DNA of 54,734 nucleotides from Desulfocapsa sulfexigens (GCA_015662865.1 DQTH01000302.1:1-54734), one strand, 5' to 3'; counted from the first letter of the stretch, positions 36,322-47,618 are shown. A program made the numbers and translations. Notes: generated by a model from the sequence alone, not told the origin.

Positions 36322-36915
36322 TTACGCGCCAACCTGAAAACGGGAAAAACGTTTGACAGAGATAGACTCTCCCATTTTTCCGATAAGGTCGGTAATGAGT
36401 TCCTGAATGGTAAAATCAGGATCTTTAACAAATGGCTGGTCAAGGAGACAAATCTCTTTAAGAAATTTTTCCATTTTTCCCGATACCATCTTTTCAACAA
36501 TGTTTTCCGGCTTTCCAGAATCAAGTGCCTGCTGCACGTAAATCTCTTTCTCACGGGCAATAACGTCCTCAGGAACGTCTTCACGGGTGATGGCCACAGG
36601 GTTAACAGCAGCAACATGAAGTGCAAGATCACGGGCAAATTCCTTAAAACCATCAGTTTTTGCTACAAAATCACTTTCGCAGGAAAGCTCAACCATTGCG
36701 GCAATCTTACCACCTGCATGGATGTAACATTCGATGGTTCCTTCACTGGTTGCACGCCCTGCTCTTTTTGCAGCAACAGCCAGACCTTTCTGACGAAGAA
36801 GGTCAACGGCTTTTTCCATATCGCCGTCAGTCTCGCTCAGCGCTTTTTTACAATCCATCATTCCTGCAGCAGTTTTATCACGCAGGTCTTTAACCATTTG
36901 ACTTGTAATTTTCAC
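36322..36915 (-). CDS. tsf: Elongation factor Ts
   Basis: VKDLRDKTAAGMMDCKKALSETDGDMEKAVDLLRQKG. Confidence 0.97.
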   Translation of the reverse strand: MKITSQMVKDLRDKTAAGMMDCKKALSETDGDMEKAVDLLRQKGLAVAAKRAGRATSEGTIECYIHAGGKIAAMVELSCESDFVAKTDGFKEFARDLALHVAAVNPVAITREDVPEDVIAREKEIYVQQALDSGKPENIVEKMVSGKMEKFLKEICLLDQPFVKDPDFTIQELITDLIGKMGESISVKRFSRFQVGA

Positions 36916-37041
36916 AATATATCTCCCAATTTGATAGCCTGGTGATTTATATCACAAAAGCATCTAAAATATAGTTTTTGTTATCTTTATATGTAATTAG
37001 CAATCTGGTTTATAATCTTCATTGTCAAAAGAATAGTTTAA

Positions 37042-37248
37042 CAATGATAAACTCGTAAAAAGTTAACATTTAAAATGGATAAAAAAAACTCCATATTCGA
37101 TCTGCATTTATGCCCTTAGATGTATAAATTAAATTATTTTGGCTTAACAGGGTATGTTGAAATGATTTAATTTTTGTATCTCAAGGGGCACTTCCTTCGG
37201 GTGCACAACGAAAAAGAGGGAGCGTTTTTACGAATCCATAAACAATGA
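37042..37248. repeat. MITE-like/structured dispersed repeat, copy 2 (between rpsB and tsf)
   Basis: AATGATAAACTCGTAAAAAGTT...GTTTTTACGAATCCATAAACAATGAG aligns along its length with copy 1 at 24056-24243; inner stem AAATTAAATTATTTT/GAAATGATTTAATTT. Confidence 0.75.
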
Positions 37249-37324
37249 GATTCATGCAGACACGACAAAGGGGCCTATACAGCCCCTGTGTTAAAATCGT
37301 GTTCATACCGGATATGGCACAAAC

Positions 37325-38140
37325 TTAATTTGTTGTTTTCGCGCCTTCTCCACCTTCTGCTGCTTCACTTGAGGTTCCCTCAACGACTTCTACCTGTTCT
37401 GCAGTGGCATCACCCATGGCAGCAAGCATAGCTTCATCAGAGGCTTCTTCACCATCGTGGGCAGCCTGGCCGGCAAGAACACCTTCAGCAAGCTGGCTGC
37501 AAATAAGACGAATCGAACGAATGGCATCATCATTACCTGGAATGATGTAATCGATACCATCTGGATCACAGTTAGTATCAGCAAGAGCAATCACAGGGAT
37601 GTTAAGTTTTCTTGCTTCATTGATTGCTATGGCCTCATTTCTAGGATCGATTACAAGAATCGCACTGGGAACATTACGCATATTTTTGATACCACCGACA
37701 TTACGCTCCAGTTTTATACGCTCTTTGCCCATTAACAGAATCTCTTTCTTTGGAAAGCGATTAATTGATCCGTCTTCCTGCATGGATTCTATTGATTTAA
37801 GACGTTCAATGGAATTTTTAATGGTCTGAAAGTTGGTGAGCATGCCACCAAGCCAGCGATGATCAACATACGGCATGCCACAACGCACGGCCTCTTCCTT
37901 AATGATATTTCTGGCTTGTCGTTTGGTGCCTACGAAAAGTAAATTTCCGCCTTTTGCTACTTCATTTATTACAAAATCATTTGCTATATCAAAAAGTTTC
38001 TTACTTTTATCAAGATTGATAATATAAATACCATTGCGGGGTCCATAGATAAATGGCTTCATCTTGGGGTTCCAGCGACGGGTCTGATGGCCGAAATGTA
38101 ATCCGGCTTTCAGCATTTCTTTAACAGTTACTTTTGCCAT
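37325..38140 (-). CDS. rpsB: 30S ribosomal protein S2
   Basis: [37 protein letters not shown]. Confidence 0.98.
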   Translation of the reverse strand: MAKVTVKEMLKAGLHFGHQTRRWNPKMKPFIYGPRNGIYIINLDKSKKLFDIANDFVINEVAKGGNLLFVGTKRQARNIIKEEAVRCGMPYVDHRWLGGMLTNFQTIKNSIERLKSIESMQEDGSINRFPKKEILLMGKERIKLERNVGGIKNMRNVPSAILVIDPRNEAIAINEARKLNIPVIALADTNCDPDGIDYIIPGNDDAIRSIRLICSQLAEGVLAGQAAHDGEEASDEAMLAAMGDATAEQVEVVEGTSSEAAEGGEGAKTTN

Positions 38141-38382
38141 TCTATTCTCCTATCCGGTTTAACGTCCATCCCGCCTTCATCACAATTTTTCACTAGCAAA
38201 AATGGTGACACCGGAATACGGGGGATGTGTGAATTATGTTCTTTCTACCCACTGTAGAAAAAACTGCTACAAATTTCATTTCTAAACACTTTTTATTACC
38301 ATACTACCCATAGTCACGCAAGTTTTTGCGCCAATCTACAGCAAAGAAATTTATGCCACCGACTGTTTAAAGCTCCAGCACA

Positions 38383-39159
38383 CTATTTTTTCAGTAGAGA
38401 GGATGGTGCGCCAAGAAAATTCTTTATCCATTCAAAGGCAAATTTCAGCAATTCAGTGTCGGATTTATTAATTCTACGCTTCTGATCACGTGAAACTGTA
38501 AATCTCTCAAGTAGTGAATGTTTAGCCACCATTAATCTGAAATTATCAATATCATAACAAGCGGTGAAGGCAACCTGCTGCTTGGGGCCTCCGCTTCCTT
38601 CGCCGGCCCATGGATTTCCTGCAAATACGGTATCCACTTCAGCCCACAGATCATTCATCAGATTAAAATCATCAAGCCGTTGATTACGGATCCATTTTCT
38701 GACGGTAAAGCTTTTTTCCTCCTGATGACCATGACAATAGTCATGATTGGTTAACAGATAAAAATCTGTTGCCATACCTTTTTCAGGAGAACGATCAACC
38801 CCACGTTCCAGAGGGTAAGTTCTGCATGCAGACGGTCTATCCATATATACTTCACAACCATCATCCCCTAAAAACGGACATGACTTTTTCTCGTCTTTAG
38901 TTAAACGCAGCATAATGGATGGAAAATAAGGATGACTGACACCTTGAACAACTGTGGTGTAATTCTCCATAAATTCCTGAGAAGAAATTTTGAGAGCCTG
39001 TTTAAGACGCAGGATATCATAAGGATAGAGAAACATATCAACGTTTCTGCAGCAGACCATATAACAATCGACACCGGGATGGCAGTGAAAGCTAAATTTC
39101 TTCTTTCCAAGGGGCTCCATTCCAGGTGGTAATTCTTTATTTATCATCCTATCGTCCAA
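38383..39159 (-). CDS. YkgJ-family cysteine cluster protein
   Basis: HCHPGVDCYMVCCRNVDMFLYPYDILRLK; CPFLGDDGCEVYMDRPSACRTYPL. Confidence 0.85.
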   Translation of the reverse strand: MDDRMINKELPPGMEPLGKKKFSFHCHPGVDCYMVCCRNVDMFLYPYDILRLKQALKISSQEFMENYTTVVQGVSHPYFPSIMLRLTKDEKKSCPFLGDDGCEVYMDRPSACRTYPLERGVDRSPEKGMATDFYLLTNHDYCHGHQEEKSFTVRKWIRNQRLDDFNLMNDLWAEVDTVFAGNPWAGEGSGGPKQQVAFTACYDIDNFRLMVAKHSLLERFTVSRDQKRRINKSDTELLKFAFEWIKNFLGAPSSLLKK

Positions 39160-39201
39160 TTATGTGTAAAGTATGGGAAAATAATTAGTCAAAAAAACAA
39201 G

Positions 39202-39236
39202 AAAAAAAAAGCTGATATGAACGTGTTCATATCAGC
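39202..39236 (-). terminator. Rho-independent terminator after rplQ (end of alpha operon)
   Basis: GCTGATATGAAC-gt-GTTCATATCAGC perfect 12-bp stem with A9 upstream on plus strand. Confidence 0.9.
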
Positions 39237-39272
39237 TTCAGAGAATCGGGTGGCAAGAAGAGCATTGCTACA

Positions 39273-39659
39273 TTAACTTTCGCTCTCTTCTTCGATATCC
39301 TCACTATAGGTAACAAGCTCAAGAATTGCCATGGGTGCGGCATCACCACGTCTTTGGCCTGTTTGAATAATGCGGGTATATCCACCATTTCGGTTTTCAA
39401 ATTGTCCTGAAATTTCATCAAAAAGTTTAGCAACGACATCACGGGACCGAATGAAACTCAGAGCCTGGCGCCTGGCATGTAAATCCCCACGTTTGGCAAG
39501 AGTGATCATTTTATCAACGACTTTTCTTACTTCTTTTGCCTTTGGAGTAGTTGTAACGATACGCTCATGCTCAAAGACTGAAGTGACCATGTTGCGAAAC
39601 ATCGCTTCTTTATGGGAAGTGGTTCGACCGAGTCTTCTTCCTGATTTTCCATGTCTCAT
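39273..39659 (-). CDS. rplQ: 50S ribosomal protein L17
   Basis: [28 protein letters not shown]. Confidence 0.97.
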   Translation of the reverse strand: MRHGKSGRRLGRTTSHKEAMFRNMVTSVFEHERIVTTTPKAKEVRKVVDKMITLAKRGDLHARRQALSFIRSRDVVAKLFDEISGQFENRNGGYTRIIQTGQRRGDAAPMAILELVTYSEDIEEESES

Positions 39660-39717
39660 AATTCTATCCTCAACTCAATTCCTGAAAATCAGAAATTGAT
39701 TTATAATAATATCTTCT

Positions 39718-40764
39718 TTATAACTCGCTGTCGTCGCCAGCTTCTGCAACTTCGGGTGGAGTCCAGTTTTCTATCTTCATCCCTAGAGTTAAATCCATTT
39801 CAGTGAGTAGGGATTTAATTTCATTGAGAGACTTTCGACCGAAATTCTTGGTCTTCAACATTTCTTGATCAGACTTTTGAGCCAACTCACCAATGAAGTT
39901 AATATCAGCATTTTTAAGACAGTTTGCGGATCGCACTGAAAGCTCAAGATCTTCTACCGGTTTATCAAGGTTTGGATTCAAGGGCTCAATGTCACCTTTA
40001 TCTTCTTCTGTCTTCTCAGGCTCGACTTCAGCTTCATCAAAGTTAATAAATGGTGCGAGTTGCTCTTTCAGAATTTTTGCTGCAAAAGCCAATGCATTTT
40101 CAGGTTTTACACTACCGTCAGTTTCAACTTCAATGGTCAACTTATCATAGTCTGTCTGCTGACCTACACGCGAATTGGAAATACTGTATTGAATCTGACG
40201 AATTGGGGTGAAAATAGCGTCAATGGGAATCTGCCCAATGGCAAGATCATCCTTTGATTGCTTTTCTGCAGGTTGATATCCTTTACCCCATTCAACAGTC
40301 AGTTCAGCATGAAATTCAGTGTCTCCTGTCAAAGTACAGATCAACTGATCACCGTTCATCACTTCAATAAATGCATTGCCAGCAATATCTGCAGCAGTAA
40401 CTTCACCAGGACCTTTTTTATCAATGGTAACAGTCTGGGCTTCATCAGAGTGCAACTGAAGCCTTACCTGTTTAAGATTAAGAATAATCTCACTGACATC
40501 TTCCTTCACATCAACCATGGATGTGAATTCATGAAGGGCGCCTTCAATCTTAACGCTCGTTATTGCTGTCCCCTGTATGGAAGAAAGCAGAATGCGTCGC
40601 AGAGAGTTGCCTATGGTTGCAGCAAAACCGCGTTCAAGTGGCTGGCAGACGAATTTACCATATGTATTAGTATGCTTTGACTTATCTACTTCAAGTGGCT
40701 CTGAATGAATAAGTTCGTGCCAGTTGCGATAAATAGGGAGTGTCTCTTCAGCAGTTTGGGTCAT
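39718..40764 (-). CDS. rpoA: RNA polymerase alpha subunit
   Basis: GFAATIGNSLRRILLSSIQGTAITSVKI; alpha-CTD. Confidence 0.98.
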   Translation of the reverse strand: MTQTAEETLPIYRNWHELIHSEPLEVDKSKHTNTYGKFVCQPLERGFAATIGNSLRRILLSSIQGTAITSVKIEGALHEFTSMVDVKEDVSEIILNLKQVRLQLHSDEAQTVTIDKKGPGEVTAADIAGNAFIEVMNGDQLICTLTGDTEFHAELTVEWGKGYQPAEKQSKDDLAIGQIPIDAIFTPIRQIQYSISNSRVGQQTDYDKLTIEVETDGSVKPENALAFAAKILKEQLAPFINFDEAEVEPEKTEEDKGDIEPLNPNLDKPVEDLELSVRSANCLKNADINFIGELAQKSDQEMLKTKNFGRKSLNEIKSLLTEMDLTLGMKIENWTPPEVAEAGDDSEL

Positions 40765-40821
40765 AAGTTTCCTACCTTCTGAATTTGCAATACGATTACC
40801 GAGATACCAAATTCAGTATGA

Positions 40822-41451
40822 TTATTTGGAATACAACTCAACAATAAGTTGTTCCTGAATAGGCATGGTAATTTCATCGCGATTAGGCAGAGCCTTAACC
40901 GTGGCTTTAAATGCGTCTTTATCAAGCTCAAGCCATGATGGAATTCCACGTCTGGCAACAGCTTCCATACTTTCCACGAGGTACGAATTAGTGCGGCTTT
41001 TTTCCTTGATGGTTACAATGTCACCAACAGAAACAAGGAAGGAAGGGATATTGACCTTTCTACCATTCACGAGAACATGATTATGACGCACCAGTTGTCT
41101 CGCCTGTTTCCTTGATGATGCAAAACCAATGCGGAAAATCGTGTTATCCAGGCGTCGCTCAAGTAATATAAGGAGGTTTTCACCTGTAATTCCTTTCTGC
41201 AGATCGGCTTTGTGAAAATAAGTACGAAATTGTCTTTCGAGCATTCCATAAATATTTTTAACTTTCTGTTTCTCTCTCAGCTGAACGCAATAGTCGGAAA
41301 CCTTTCTAAAACGCGCCTGACCATGCTGACCGGGAGGTACAGCTCTTCTTTCATATGCGCACTTATCTGAATAGCAGCGATCACCTTTGAGATGTAATTT
41401 CAGATTTTCTCGTCTACAACGACGACAGGCTGCTCCTGTATATCTAGCCAC
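40822..41451 (-). CDS. rpsD: 30S ribosomal protein S4
   Basis: [27 protein letters not shown]4 domain. Confidence 0.98.
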   Translation of the reverse strand: MARYTGAACRRCRRENLKLHLKGDRCYSDKCAYERRAVPPGQHGQARFRKVSDYCVQLREKQKVKNIYGMLERQFRTYFHKADLQKGITGENLLILLERRLDNTIFRIGFASSRKQARQLVRHNHVLVNGRKVNIPSFLVSVGDIVTIKEKSRTNSYLVESMEAVARRGIPSWLELDKDAFKATVKALPNRDEITMPIQEQLIVELYSK

Positions 41452-41507
41452 TTTATTCTCCGATTAATAGAATATAACGTAAAAAAAAATTATTCAGCCA
41501 GGATTAA

Positions 41508-41906
41508 TTAAACCCGACGTCGTTTCGGTGGTTTGCAACCATTGTGAGGAATTGGAGTTACATCAACAATTTTGCTAACTTCAAATCTTGTATTTATAAG
41601 GGCCCTGAGTGCAGCTTCGCGTCCAGGCCCGGGTCCCTTAACACGTACTTCAATTTTTCGAAGACCATGTTCAACGGCTTTTTCCGCAGCTTCAGCCATT
41701 GCCTTCTGAGCGGCAAAAGGTGTTGATTTTCTTGACCCTTTGAAGCCAAGAACCCCGGCAGAACACCAGGAAATCACATTACCCTGCTTATCAGAAATAG
41801 TTACAATTGTATTGTTAAAGGTAGAGTATATAAAAACTATTCCTTCTGGAATGTTCTTTTTTACTCTTTTCTTATTAGACGATCCGGCACGTTTTGCTCC
41901 AGCCAT
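41508..41906 (-). CDS. rpsK: 30S ribosomal protein S11
   Basis: [23 protein letters not shown]...[12 protein letters not shown]. Confidence 0.98.
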   Translation of the reverse strand: MAGAKRAGSSNKKRVKKNIPEGIVFIYSTFNNTIVTISDKQGNVISWCSAGVLGFKGSRKSTPFAAQKAMAEAAEKAVEHGLRKIEVRVKGPGPGREAALRALINTRFEVSKIVDVTPIPHNGCKPPKRRRV

Positions 41907-41928
41907 TATTTACACCTGTATGAATATA

Positions 41929-42294
41929 TTATTTACGGCTACCCGCGCCACGACGAGGACCTTTTTTGGTTCTGGCATTCGTTTTTGTCTTCTGGCCACG
42001 ACAGGGTAGTCCCATACGATGACGACGTCCACGATAGCATCCAAGGTCAGTGAGACGTTTGATATCCATGGACACCTCACGTCGTCTGTCTCCTTCAACA
42101 GTGTATTCAGATTCAATAATCTTACGAATACGTGTAATGTCTTCTCCACCAAGATCATCACTGTTCATGGTGTATGGTAAATCAACCTTATCAAGTATTT
42201 GCTTGGCTGAGGTCAATCCAATTCCATGGATATAGGTAAGCGCACGATCCATGTGTTTATTTTTAGGAAGATCTACTCCTGATATACGTGCCAA
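41929..42294 (-). CDS. rpsM: 30S ribosomal protein S13
   Basis: [26 protein letters not shown]. Confidence 0.98.
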   Translation of the reverse strand: MARISGVDLPKNKHMDRALTYIHGIGLTSAKQILDKVDLPYTMNSDDLGGEDITRIRKIIESEYTVEGDRRREVSMDIKRLTDLGCYRGRRHRMGLPCRGQKTKTNARTKKGPRRGAGSRK

Positions 42295-42355
42295 AATACG
42301 TACTCCTTAGAAAAAGTGACAATAGACTATATTGCCTGTCACAAAGATGAGATAA

Positions 42356-42469
42356 TTATCCCTGACGCTGTTTATGTTTTTTTACTTTACAGCTAACCCG
42401 GACAACGCCTTTACGCTTAAAAACTTTACAATCACTACACATTTTTTTGACAGATGACCTGACTTTCAT
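42356..42469 (-). CDS. rpmJ: 50S ribosomal protein L36
   Basis: [37 protein letters not shown] (37 aa; not in ORF track). Confidence 0.95.
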   Translation of the reverse strand: MKVRSSVKKMCSDCKVFKRKGVVRVSCKVKKHKQRQG

Positions 42470-42481
42470 GTGATAACTCTC

Positions 42482-42718
42482 TTATTTTTTCTTTTTATTA
42501 TTCTTGGCCCGGAATGTTACCCTTCCCCTTGTCAAATCATATGGGGAAAGTTCTATTGTAACACGATCACCAGGCAAAATTTTAATGAAATGCATTCGCA
42601 TTTTACCTGAGATATGAGCAAGAACTTTGTGGCCGTTATCCAACTCTACGCGAAACATCGCATTGGGAAGCGGCTCTACTATGGTACCTTCTACTTCAAT
42701 GGCTTCTTCTTTGGCCAT
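42482..42718 (-). CDS. infA: Translation initiation factor IF-1
   Basis: [47 protein letters not shown]. Confidence 0.97.
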   Translation of the reverse strand: MAKEEAIEVEGTIVEPLPNAMFRVELDNGHKVLAHISGKMRMHFIKILPGDRVTIELSPYDLTRGRVTFRAKNNKKKK

Positions 42719-42799
42719 AATTATACTCCTGAAACGAACATAAACAGATCGAAAAAGGGTTGATAATAATATATCTACTCAAAAAAGAGAAGGATTATT

Positions 42800-43606
42800 T
42801 TACCGGCAACCTGAAAAATTATCTCTGGTACTGAGAACCAAAGGTCCTTCAGTTGTAACCGCAATAGAATGTTCAAAATGTGCAGATGGTTTTTTATCTG
42901 CTGTAATTACAGTCCATCCGTCGCGAAGAACTTTTACCTTATGGGTTCCCATGTTCACCATAGGTTCAATAGCAATAACCATACCTTCAATCAGTCTCGG
43001 AGACTGACCACCCTGAACATAGTTAGGTACCTCAGGACCTTCATGAAGCGAGCTTCCAATACCATGGCCAACAAACTGCCGAACAACAGAATATCCTTGC
43101 GATTCAACATAGTCCTGAACGACTTTTGAAACATCGGAAATCCTGTTACCAATTACAACCTGTTCTATGGCAAGATCCAGTGAATGCTTGGTAGCCTGCA
43201 AAAGTTTGTGTGTCTCATTTTTAACCTTACCAACCGGAATGGTTATCGCAGAATCACCATAAAAACCTTTATAGCAAACGCCGAAATCAACAGATAGAAT
43301 ATCACCTTTCTTTAATTTGCGTTTGCGCGATGGTATACCATGCACAACTTCTTCATTGATAGAAACACAAAGACTTGAGGGAAAACCGTGATATCCTTTA
43401 AATGCAGGTACTGATTTTCTCCTCATACAAAGTTCTTCAGCCATCTTATCAAGATCGAAGGTAGTGATCCCAGGCTTAACACTGTCCTGCAAAAGACACA
43501 AAACTTCAGCAACTATCTGATTTGCCTCCTGCATGAGCTTTATCTCATCAGGTGTTTTCACCAGAATAGGCTTTGATGCCTGCTGTCCTCCTGCGCTGCT
43601 GGTCAC
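42800..43606 (-). CDS. map: Methionine aminopeptidase type I
   Basis: SVDFGVCYKGFYGDSAITIPVG; FVGHGIGSSLHEGPEVPNY. Confidence 0.97.
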   Translation of the reverse strand: MTSSAGGQQASKPILVKTPDEIKLMQEANQIVAEVLCLLQDSVKPGITTFDLDKMAEELCMRRKSVPAFKGYHGFPSSLCVSINEEVVHGIPSRKRKLKKGDILSVDFGVCYKGFYGDSAITIPVGKVKNETHKLLQATKHSLDLAIEQVVIGNRISDVSKVVQDYVESQGYSVVRQFVGHGIGSSLHEGPEVPNYVQGGQSPRLIEGMVIAIEPMVNMGTHKVKVLRDGWTVITADKKPSAHFEHSIAVTTEGPLVLSTRDNFSGCR

Positions 43607-43616
43607 AATATACCGT

Positions 43617-44912
43617 TTACTTTTTGCCGCTTGATTTCATAAACCCTTCGTAATTTGTCATGACCATTTGTGATTGTACCTGTGATACCGTATCAATAGC
43701 AACACCAACTACAATCAGAAGGGCAGTTCCACCAAAATAGAAAGGCAGGTTAAATTTTGATATCAGAATAGTTGGAAGTACACAAACAACGCTTAAATAT
43801 ATTGCTCCTACAACTGTCAGTCTAGTGAGCACCTTATCTATGAAATCAGCAGTTTTTCTTCCAGGACGGATACCCGGAATAAAGCCACCATTCTTTTTCA
43901 GGTTTTCAGCAACATCATCTGGCTTAAATGTGACGGCTGTATAAAAAAAGCAGAAGAAAACTATCATCACGACATACAGCAGATAGTAATAAAAAGTTCC
44001 AGGCGCCATAGCAGCTGATACTTTTTGAACCCATTCTACCTGAACAAATCCACCAATTGTTGCTGGAAACATCATGATGGAAGAGGCAAAAATCGGTGGT
44101 ATAACGCCTGCGATATTAATTTTAAGTGGCAAATGTGAACTCTGGCCACCATACACCTTTCTTCCTACCACACGTTTTGCGTATTGAATTGGAATACGGC
44201 GTTGGGCAGTTTCAAAGAAAACAATAATACCGACCACACCAACCATGAAAGCAATGATCAAAGGTACAAAGAAAAGTGTTATTTCCCCAGCTTTAATAAG
44301 CTGAAAGGAGTTCACCAGAGCAGCAGGACCACGGGCTACAATACCCGCAAAGATAATGAGTGAAATACCATTACCAATTCCACGTTCTGTCATCTGTTCA
44401 CCCAGCCACATTATAAATGATGTACCAGCTGTCAATGTAAGCATTGTCATAAGCACAAATGGGGTGCCTGGATTTAAAACTATAGGTTCTCCGCCAGGCC
44501 CAACCATACTCTGCAGGCCGGTAGCTATGAATGTACCTTGAATAATACTTAAACCAACAGTTCCATACCTTGTATACTGAGTGATTTTCCTTTGTCCTGA
44601 AGCTCCTTCTTTCTTAAGGGTTTCAAGCTGAGGAATCACCACAGTCAGTAACTGAATAATGATTGATGCTGAAATGTAAGGCATGATTCCCAGTGCAAAT
44701 ATAGAGAAATTCTCTAAAGCACCACCGGAAAACATATTGAACATACCGAAAAGCGTTCCTGCATTTTTAGTGAAAAATGCGGCGAGCGCCTCACCATTAA
44801 TACCGGGAGTGGGAACCTGAACACCCATCCTGTATACAGCCAGCATCGCCAGCGTAAAAAAGATACGTTTTCTTAACTCAGATGATTTTGCTGCATTCTG
44901 CAGTCCGCTCAT
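43617..44912 (-). CDS. secY: Preprotein translocase subunit SecY
   Basis: RIFFTLAMLAVYRMGVQVPTPGIN; GNGISLIIFAGIV. Confidence 0.98.
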   Translation of the reverse strand: MSGLQNAAKSSELRKRIFFTLAMLAVYRMGVQVPTPGINGEALAAFFTKNAGTLFGMFNMFSGGALENFSIFALGIMPYISASIIIQLLTVVIPQLETLKKEGASGQRKITQYTRYGTVGLSIIQGTFIATGLQSMVGPGGEPIVLNPGTPFVLMTMLTLTAGTSFIMWLGEQMTERGIGNGISLIIFAGIVARGPAALVNSFQLIKAGEITLFFVPLIIAFMVGVVGIIVFFETAQRRIPIQYAKRVVGRKVYGGQSSHLPLKINIAGVIPPIFASSIMMFPATIGGFVQVEWVQKVSAAMAPGTFYYYLLYVVMIVFFCFFYTAVTFKPDDVAENLKKNGGFIPGIRPGRKTADFIDKVLTRLTVVGAIYLSVVCVLPTILISKFNLPFYFGGTALLIVVGVAIDTVSQVQSQMVMTNYEGFMKSSGKK

Positions 44913-44967
44913 AATCTATATCCGTATAGAAGCTGTTAGATCAAAGCTTCAATTGGTTATTTTTCGC

Positions 44968-45420
44968 TTATTTACTCTTAGCGGCTTCTACAACTTTACC
45001 GCCTGCAGCTTCAATCTTTGATTTTGCACCAGCACTAACTTTGTCAACAGAAACTGTGACAGCCTTGGTAATTTCACCATTTGCTAGAATCTTAACCGGC
45101 AGACCCTTATCAGCCATACCTTTCTCTACCAGCAATGACCCATTTATCTCTGAACCCGCCTCAAAGCTATCAAGCTGGCTAAGAGAGACAATCGAGAATT
45201 TAATGGTGTTAATATTGGTGAAACCACGTTTGGGCAACCGACGTTGCAAGGGCATCTGGCCCCCCTCAAATCCTGGTTTAATACCAGACCCTGACCGAGA
45301 TTTAAAACCTTTATGACCACGTCCTGCAGTTTTTCCATGTCCAGATCCTGGACCACGGCCAAGACGTTTCCTCTGTCTACTTGCTCCCTTGTTTGGAGAG
45401 AGATTTCCTAAATTAATCAT
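44968..45420 (-). CDS. rplO: 50S ribosomal protein L15 (start moved from 45453)
   Basis: MINLGNLSPNKGASRQRKRLGRGPGSGHGKTAGRGHKG. Confidence 0.93.
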   Translation of the reverse strand: MINLGNLSPNKGASRQRKRLGRGPGSGHGKTAGRGHKGFKSRSGSGIKPGFEGGQMPLQRRLPKRGFTNINTIKFSIVSLSQLDSFEAGSEINGSLLVEKGMADKGLPVKILANGEITKAVTVSVDKVSAGAKSKIEAAGGKVVEAAKSK

Positions 45421-45421
45421 T

Positions 45422-45604
45422 TTACGCCTCCTCGATACGGACAAGGTGTGCAACTTTGTTCAGCATACCCTTAATTTCAGGGGTTGCTTTACGGGTCACG
45501 CTCTTATGCATTTTTGTCAGTCCAAGACCTGTAAGAGTGGCACGAATTTTTTCTGTACTGCCTATTCCGCTCTTGACCAAAGTAAATGTAATTGTATCGG
45601 ACAT
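45422..45604 (-). CDS. rpmD: 50S ribosomal protein L30
   Basis: TFTLVKSGIGSTEKIRATLTGLGLTKMHKSV. Confidence 0.95.
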   Translation of the reverse strand: MSDTITFTLVKSGIGSTEKIRATLTGLGLTKMHKSVTRKATPEIKGMLNKVAHLVRIEEA

Positions 45605-45633
45605 TAGACTACCTTTAACTCAATATTAAATAG

Positions 45634-45683
45634 AAAAAAAGCACGGCATAACCTGAGCACACTGCCCAGGGTCAAACCATGCT
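45634..45683 (-). terminator. Terminator- or attenuator-like hairpin between rpsE and rpmD
   Basis: Minus strand AGCATGG...CCGTGCT followed by TTTTTTTC. Confidence 0.5.
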
Positions 45684-45695
45684 TAATGCTTTCCA

Positions 45696-46208
45696 CTACG
45701 CCTGAATTTCTTCTACGCTTTTGCCACGCATTTCAGCAATTTTCTGAGCAGAACGAAGACTCTTCAATCCATTAAGAGTGGCTTTAACCATATTATGCGG
45801 ATTGTGAGATCCTAGACACTTGGTCAGGATATTATGAATGCCAACTGCCTCAAGAACTGCGCGAACAGGTCCACCCGCTATAACACCGGTTCCTTCAGAT
45901 GCTGGCTTAAGTAAAACCTTGCCAGCGCCATATCTTCCAATAACCTGATGCGGTATGGAGGTTTCAGTAAGAGAGACGTGAGTCATATCCTTTCTGGCTC
46001 TTTCCACACCTTTTCGAATTGCCTCGGGCACGAGATTGGCCTTCCCAAGTCCATATCCAATTTTACCTTTACCGTCACCAACAACAACAATGGCACTGAA
46101 ACTGAACCTTCGTCCACCTTTTACAACTTTAGCTACACGATTAATGAATACAATTTTTTCAATGAATTCATCGGAACTCTCGTTCCTTGAACGTTTAAAA
46201 TCAGCCAA
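45696..46208 (-). CDS. rpsE: 30S ribosomal protein S5
   Basis: [37 protein letters not shown]. Confidence 0.98.
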   Translation of the reverse strand: MADFKRSRNESSDEFIEKIVFINRVAKVVKGGRRFSFSAIVVVGDGKGKIGYGLGKANLVPEAIRKGVERARKDMTHVSLTETSIPHQVIGRYGAGKVLLKPASEGTGVIAGGPVRAVLEAVGIHNILTKCLGSHNPHNMVKATLNGLKSLRSAQKIAEMRGKSVEEIQA

Positions 46209-46234
46209 GGGAAATCCCCCTATAAATTATATCG

Positions 46235-46600
46235 TTAAAATTGAAGCCCACCTTCCCGGGCTCCCTCAGAAAGTGCTTTCACTCGACCATGATAAATATA
46301 TCCGCCCCGGTCAAAGACGACCTTACTTACACCAGCATTCTTGGCAGCCTCCGCAAGCAATATACCGACTTTTTTTGCCTTGCCGGTCTTATCGTCGTCA
46401 TCAGACTTCTGAAATCCCTTATCCATGGTAGACATGGATACTAAGGTTTTGCCAGCAGAGTCATCAATGATTTGAGCATAAATGTGTTTATTACTTTTAA
46501 AAACTCTAAGACGCGGTTGTGCACTGTTACCAGTGATTTTTTTGCGAATGCGTCGAATACGTTTGGCCCTGGCTGTTTTCTTAGGATGTGTCTTAGCCAT
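46235..46600 (-). CDS. rplR: 50S ribosomal protein L18
   Basis: [33 protein letters not shown]. Confidence 0.97.
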   Translation of the reverse strand: MAKTHPKKTARAKRIRRIRKKITGNSAQPRLRVFKSNKHIYAQIIDDSAGKTLVSMSTMDKGFQKSDDDDKTGKAKKVGILLAEAAKNAGVSKVVFDRGGYIYHGRVKALSEGAREGGLQF

Positions 46601-46652
46601 TTTTCCTTACCATAATTTGATAAACAATCGCAATATGCGAATGCTAGTTTAC

Positions 46653-47195
46653 TTAAGCTGCAGCTCCGGCTTTACCTACCTTACGAACAATATGTTCATC
46701 GTCGTAACGAATTCCTTTACCTTTATATGGCTCAGGTTTACGAATCTCACGAATCTTTGCACTGGTAAGACCGAGAAGCTCTTTATCAATGGATTCAACA
46801 ATAATTTTATTATTTCCATCAACATTGATTTGGATACCCTCAGGAATTGCAAATTCAACAGGATTTGAATATCCCACATTTAAAGTGAGAGTCTTCCCGG
46901 ATACATTAACTTTATATCCAACACCTTCCACTATCAGGGTCTTTTTAAAACCTTCATTAACACCGACAACCATGTTGTTAATAAGGCTTCTAGTCATTCC
47001 ACGGAATGCATTAGTTCTTTTACTGTTATCCCGGTTATTAACAATAATCTCCTGATCCTTCATGGAGACTTCAAGTTCCGGTAAAATTTCACGTTCCAGA
47101 TTTCCTTTTTTACCAGAAACTGAAATGTTCTGTCCTTTGATATCAACTTGAATATCAGCTGGAACAGGAATAGGTTGTTTTCCAATACGAGACAT
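46653..47195 (-). CDS. rplF: 50S ribosomal protein L6
   Basis: MSRIGKQPIPVPADIQVDIKGQNISVSGKKG; PEPYKGKGIRY. Confidence 0.98.
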   Translation of the reverse strand: MSRIGKQPIPVPADIQVDIKGQNISVSGKKGNLEREILPELEVSMKDQEIIVNNRDNSKRTNAFRGMTRSLINNMVVGVNEGFKKTLIVEGVGYKVNVSGKTLTLNVGYSNPVEFAIPEGIQINVDGNNKIIVESIDKELLGLTSAKIREIRKPEPYKGKGIRYDDEHIVRKVGKAGAAA

Positions 47196-47219
47196 GATTA
47201 CCTCCGTTGTTTGCTGGTC

Positions 47220-47618
47220 TTACCAGACCTCGCAAAGAATCTCACCGCCGACATTACTGGCCCTTGCGGTTTTATCAGTAATAACGCCCTTTGAACTTGA
47301 CAGAATTGCTATACCAAGCCCGTTGAGAACTTTTGGTATTTCCCCAACTCTGGCATATTTACGCAGGCCCGGTTTGCTGATACGTCTGATACCTGTAATT
47401 ACCGGTATCTGCTCAGCCCCATATTTAAGATCAATGGTAAGAGTTCCCTGAGGACCTTTTTCATCAACATGATAACCAGTAATAAATCCTTCATCTTGAA
47501 GGACTTTAGCTATATTTACTTTTGTTTTTGAAGTTGGCATTACAACTGAATCAAACTTTGCCATTACTCCATTTCTAATCCTGGTCAGCATATCTGCCAG
47601 GGGATCGCTCATGGACAT
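47220..47618 (-). CDS. rpsH: 30S ribosomal protein S8
   Basis: DPLADMLTRIRNG...GLGIAILSSSKGVITDKTA...GGEILCEVW. Confidence 0.98.
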   Translation of the reverse strand: MSMSDPLADMLTRIRNGVMAKFDSVVMPTSKTKVNIAKVLQDEGFITGYHVDEKGPQGTLTIDLKYGAEQIPVITGIRRISKPGLRKYARVGEIPKVLNGLGIAILSSSKGVITDKTARASNVGGEILCEVW

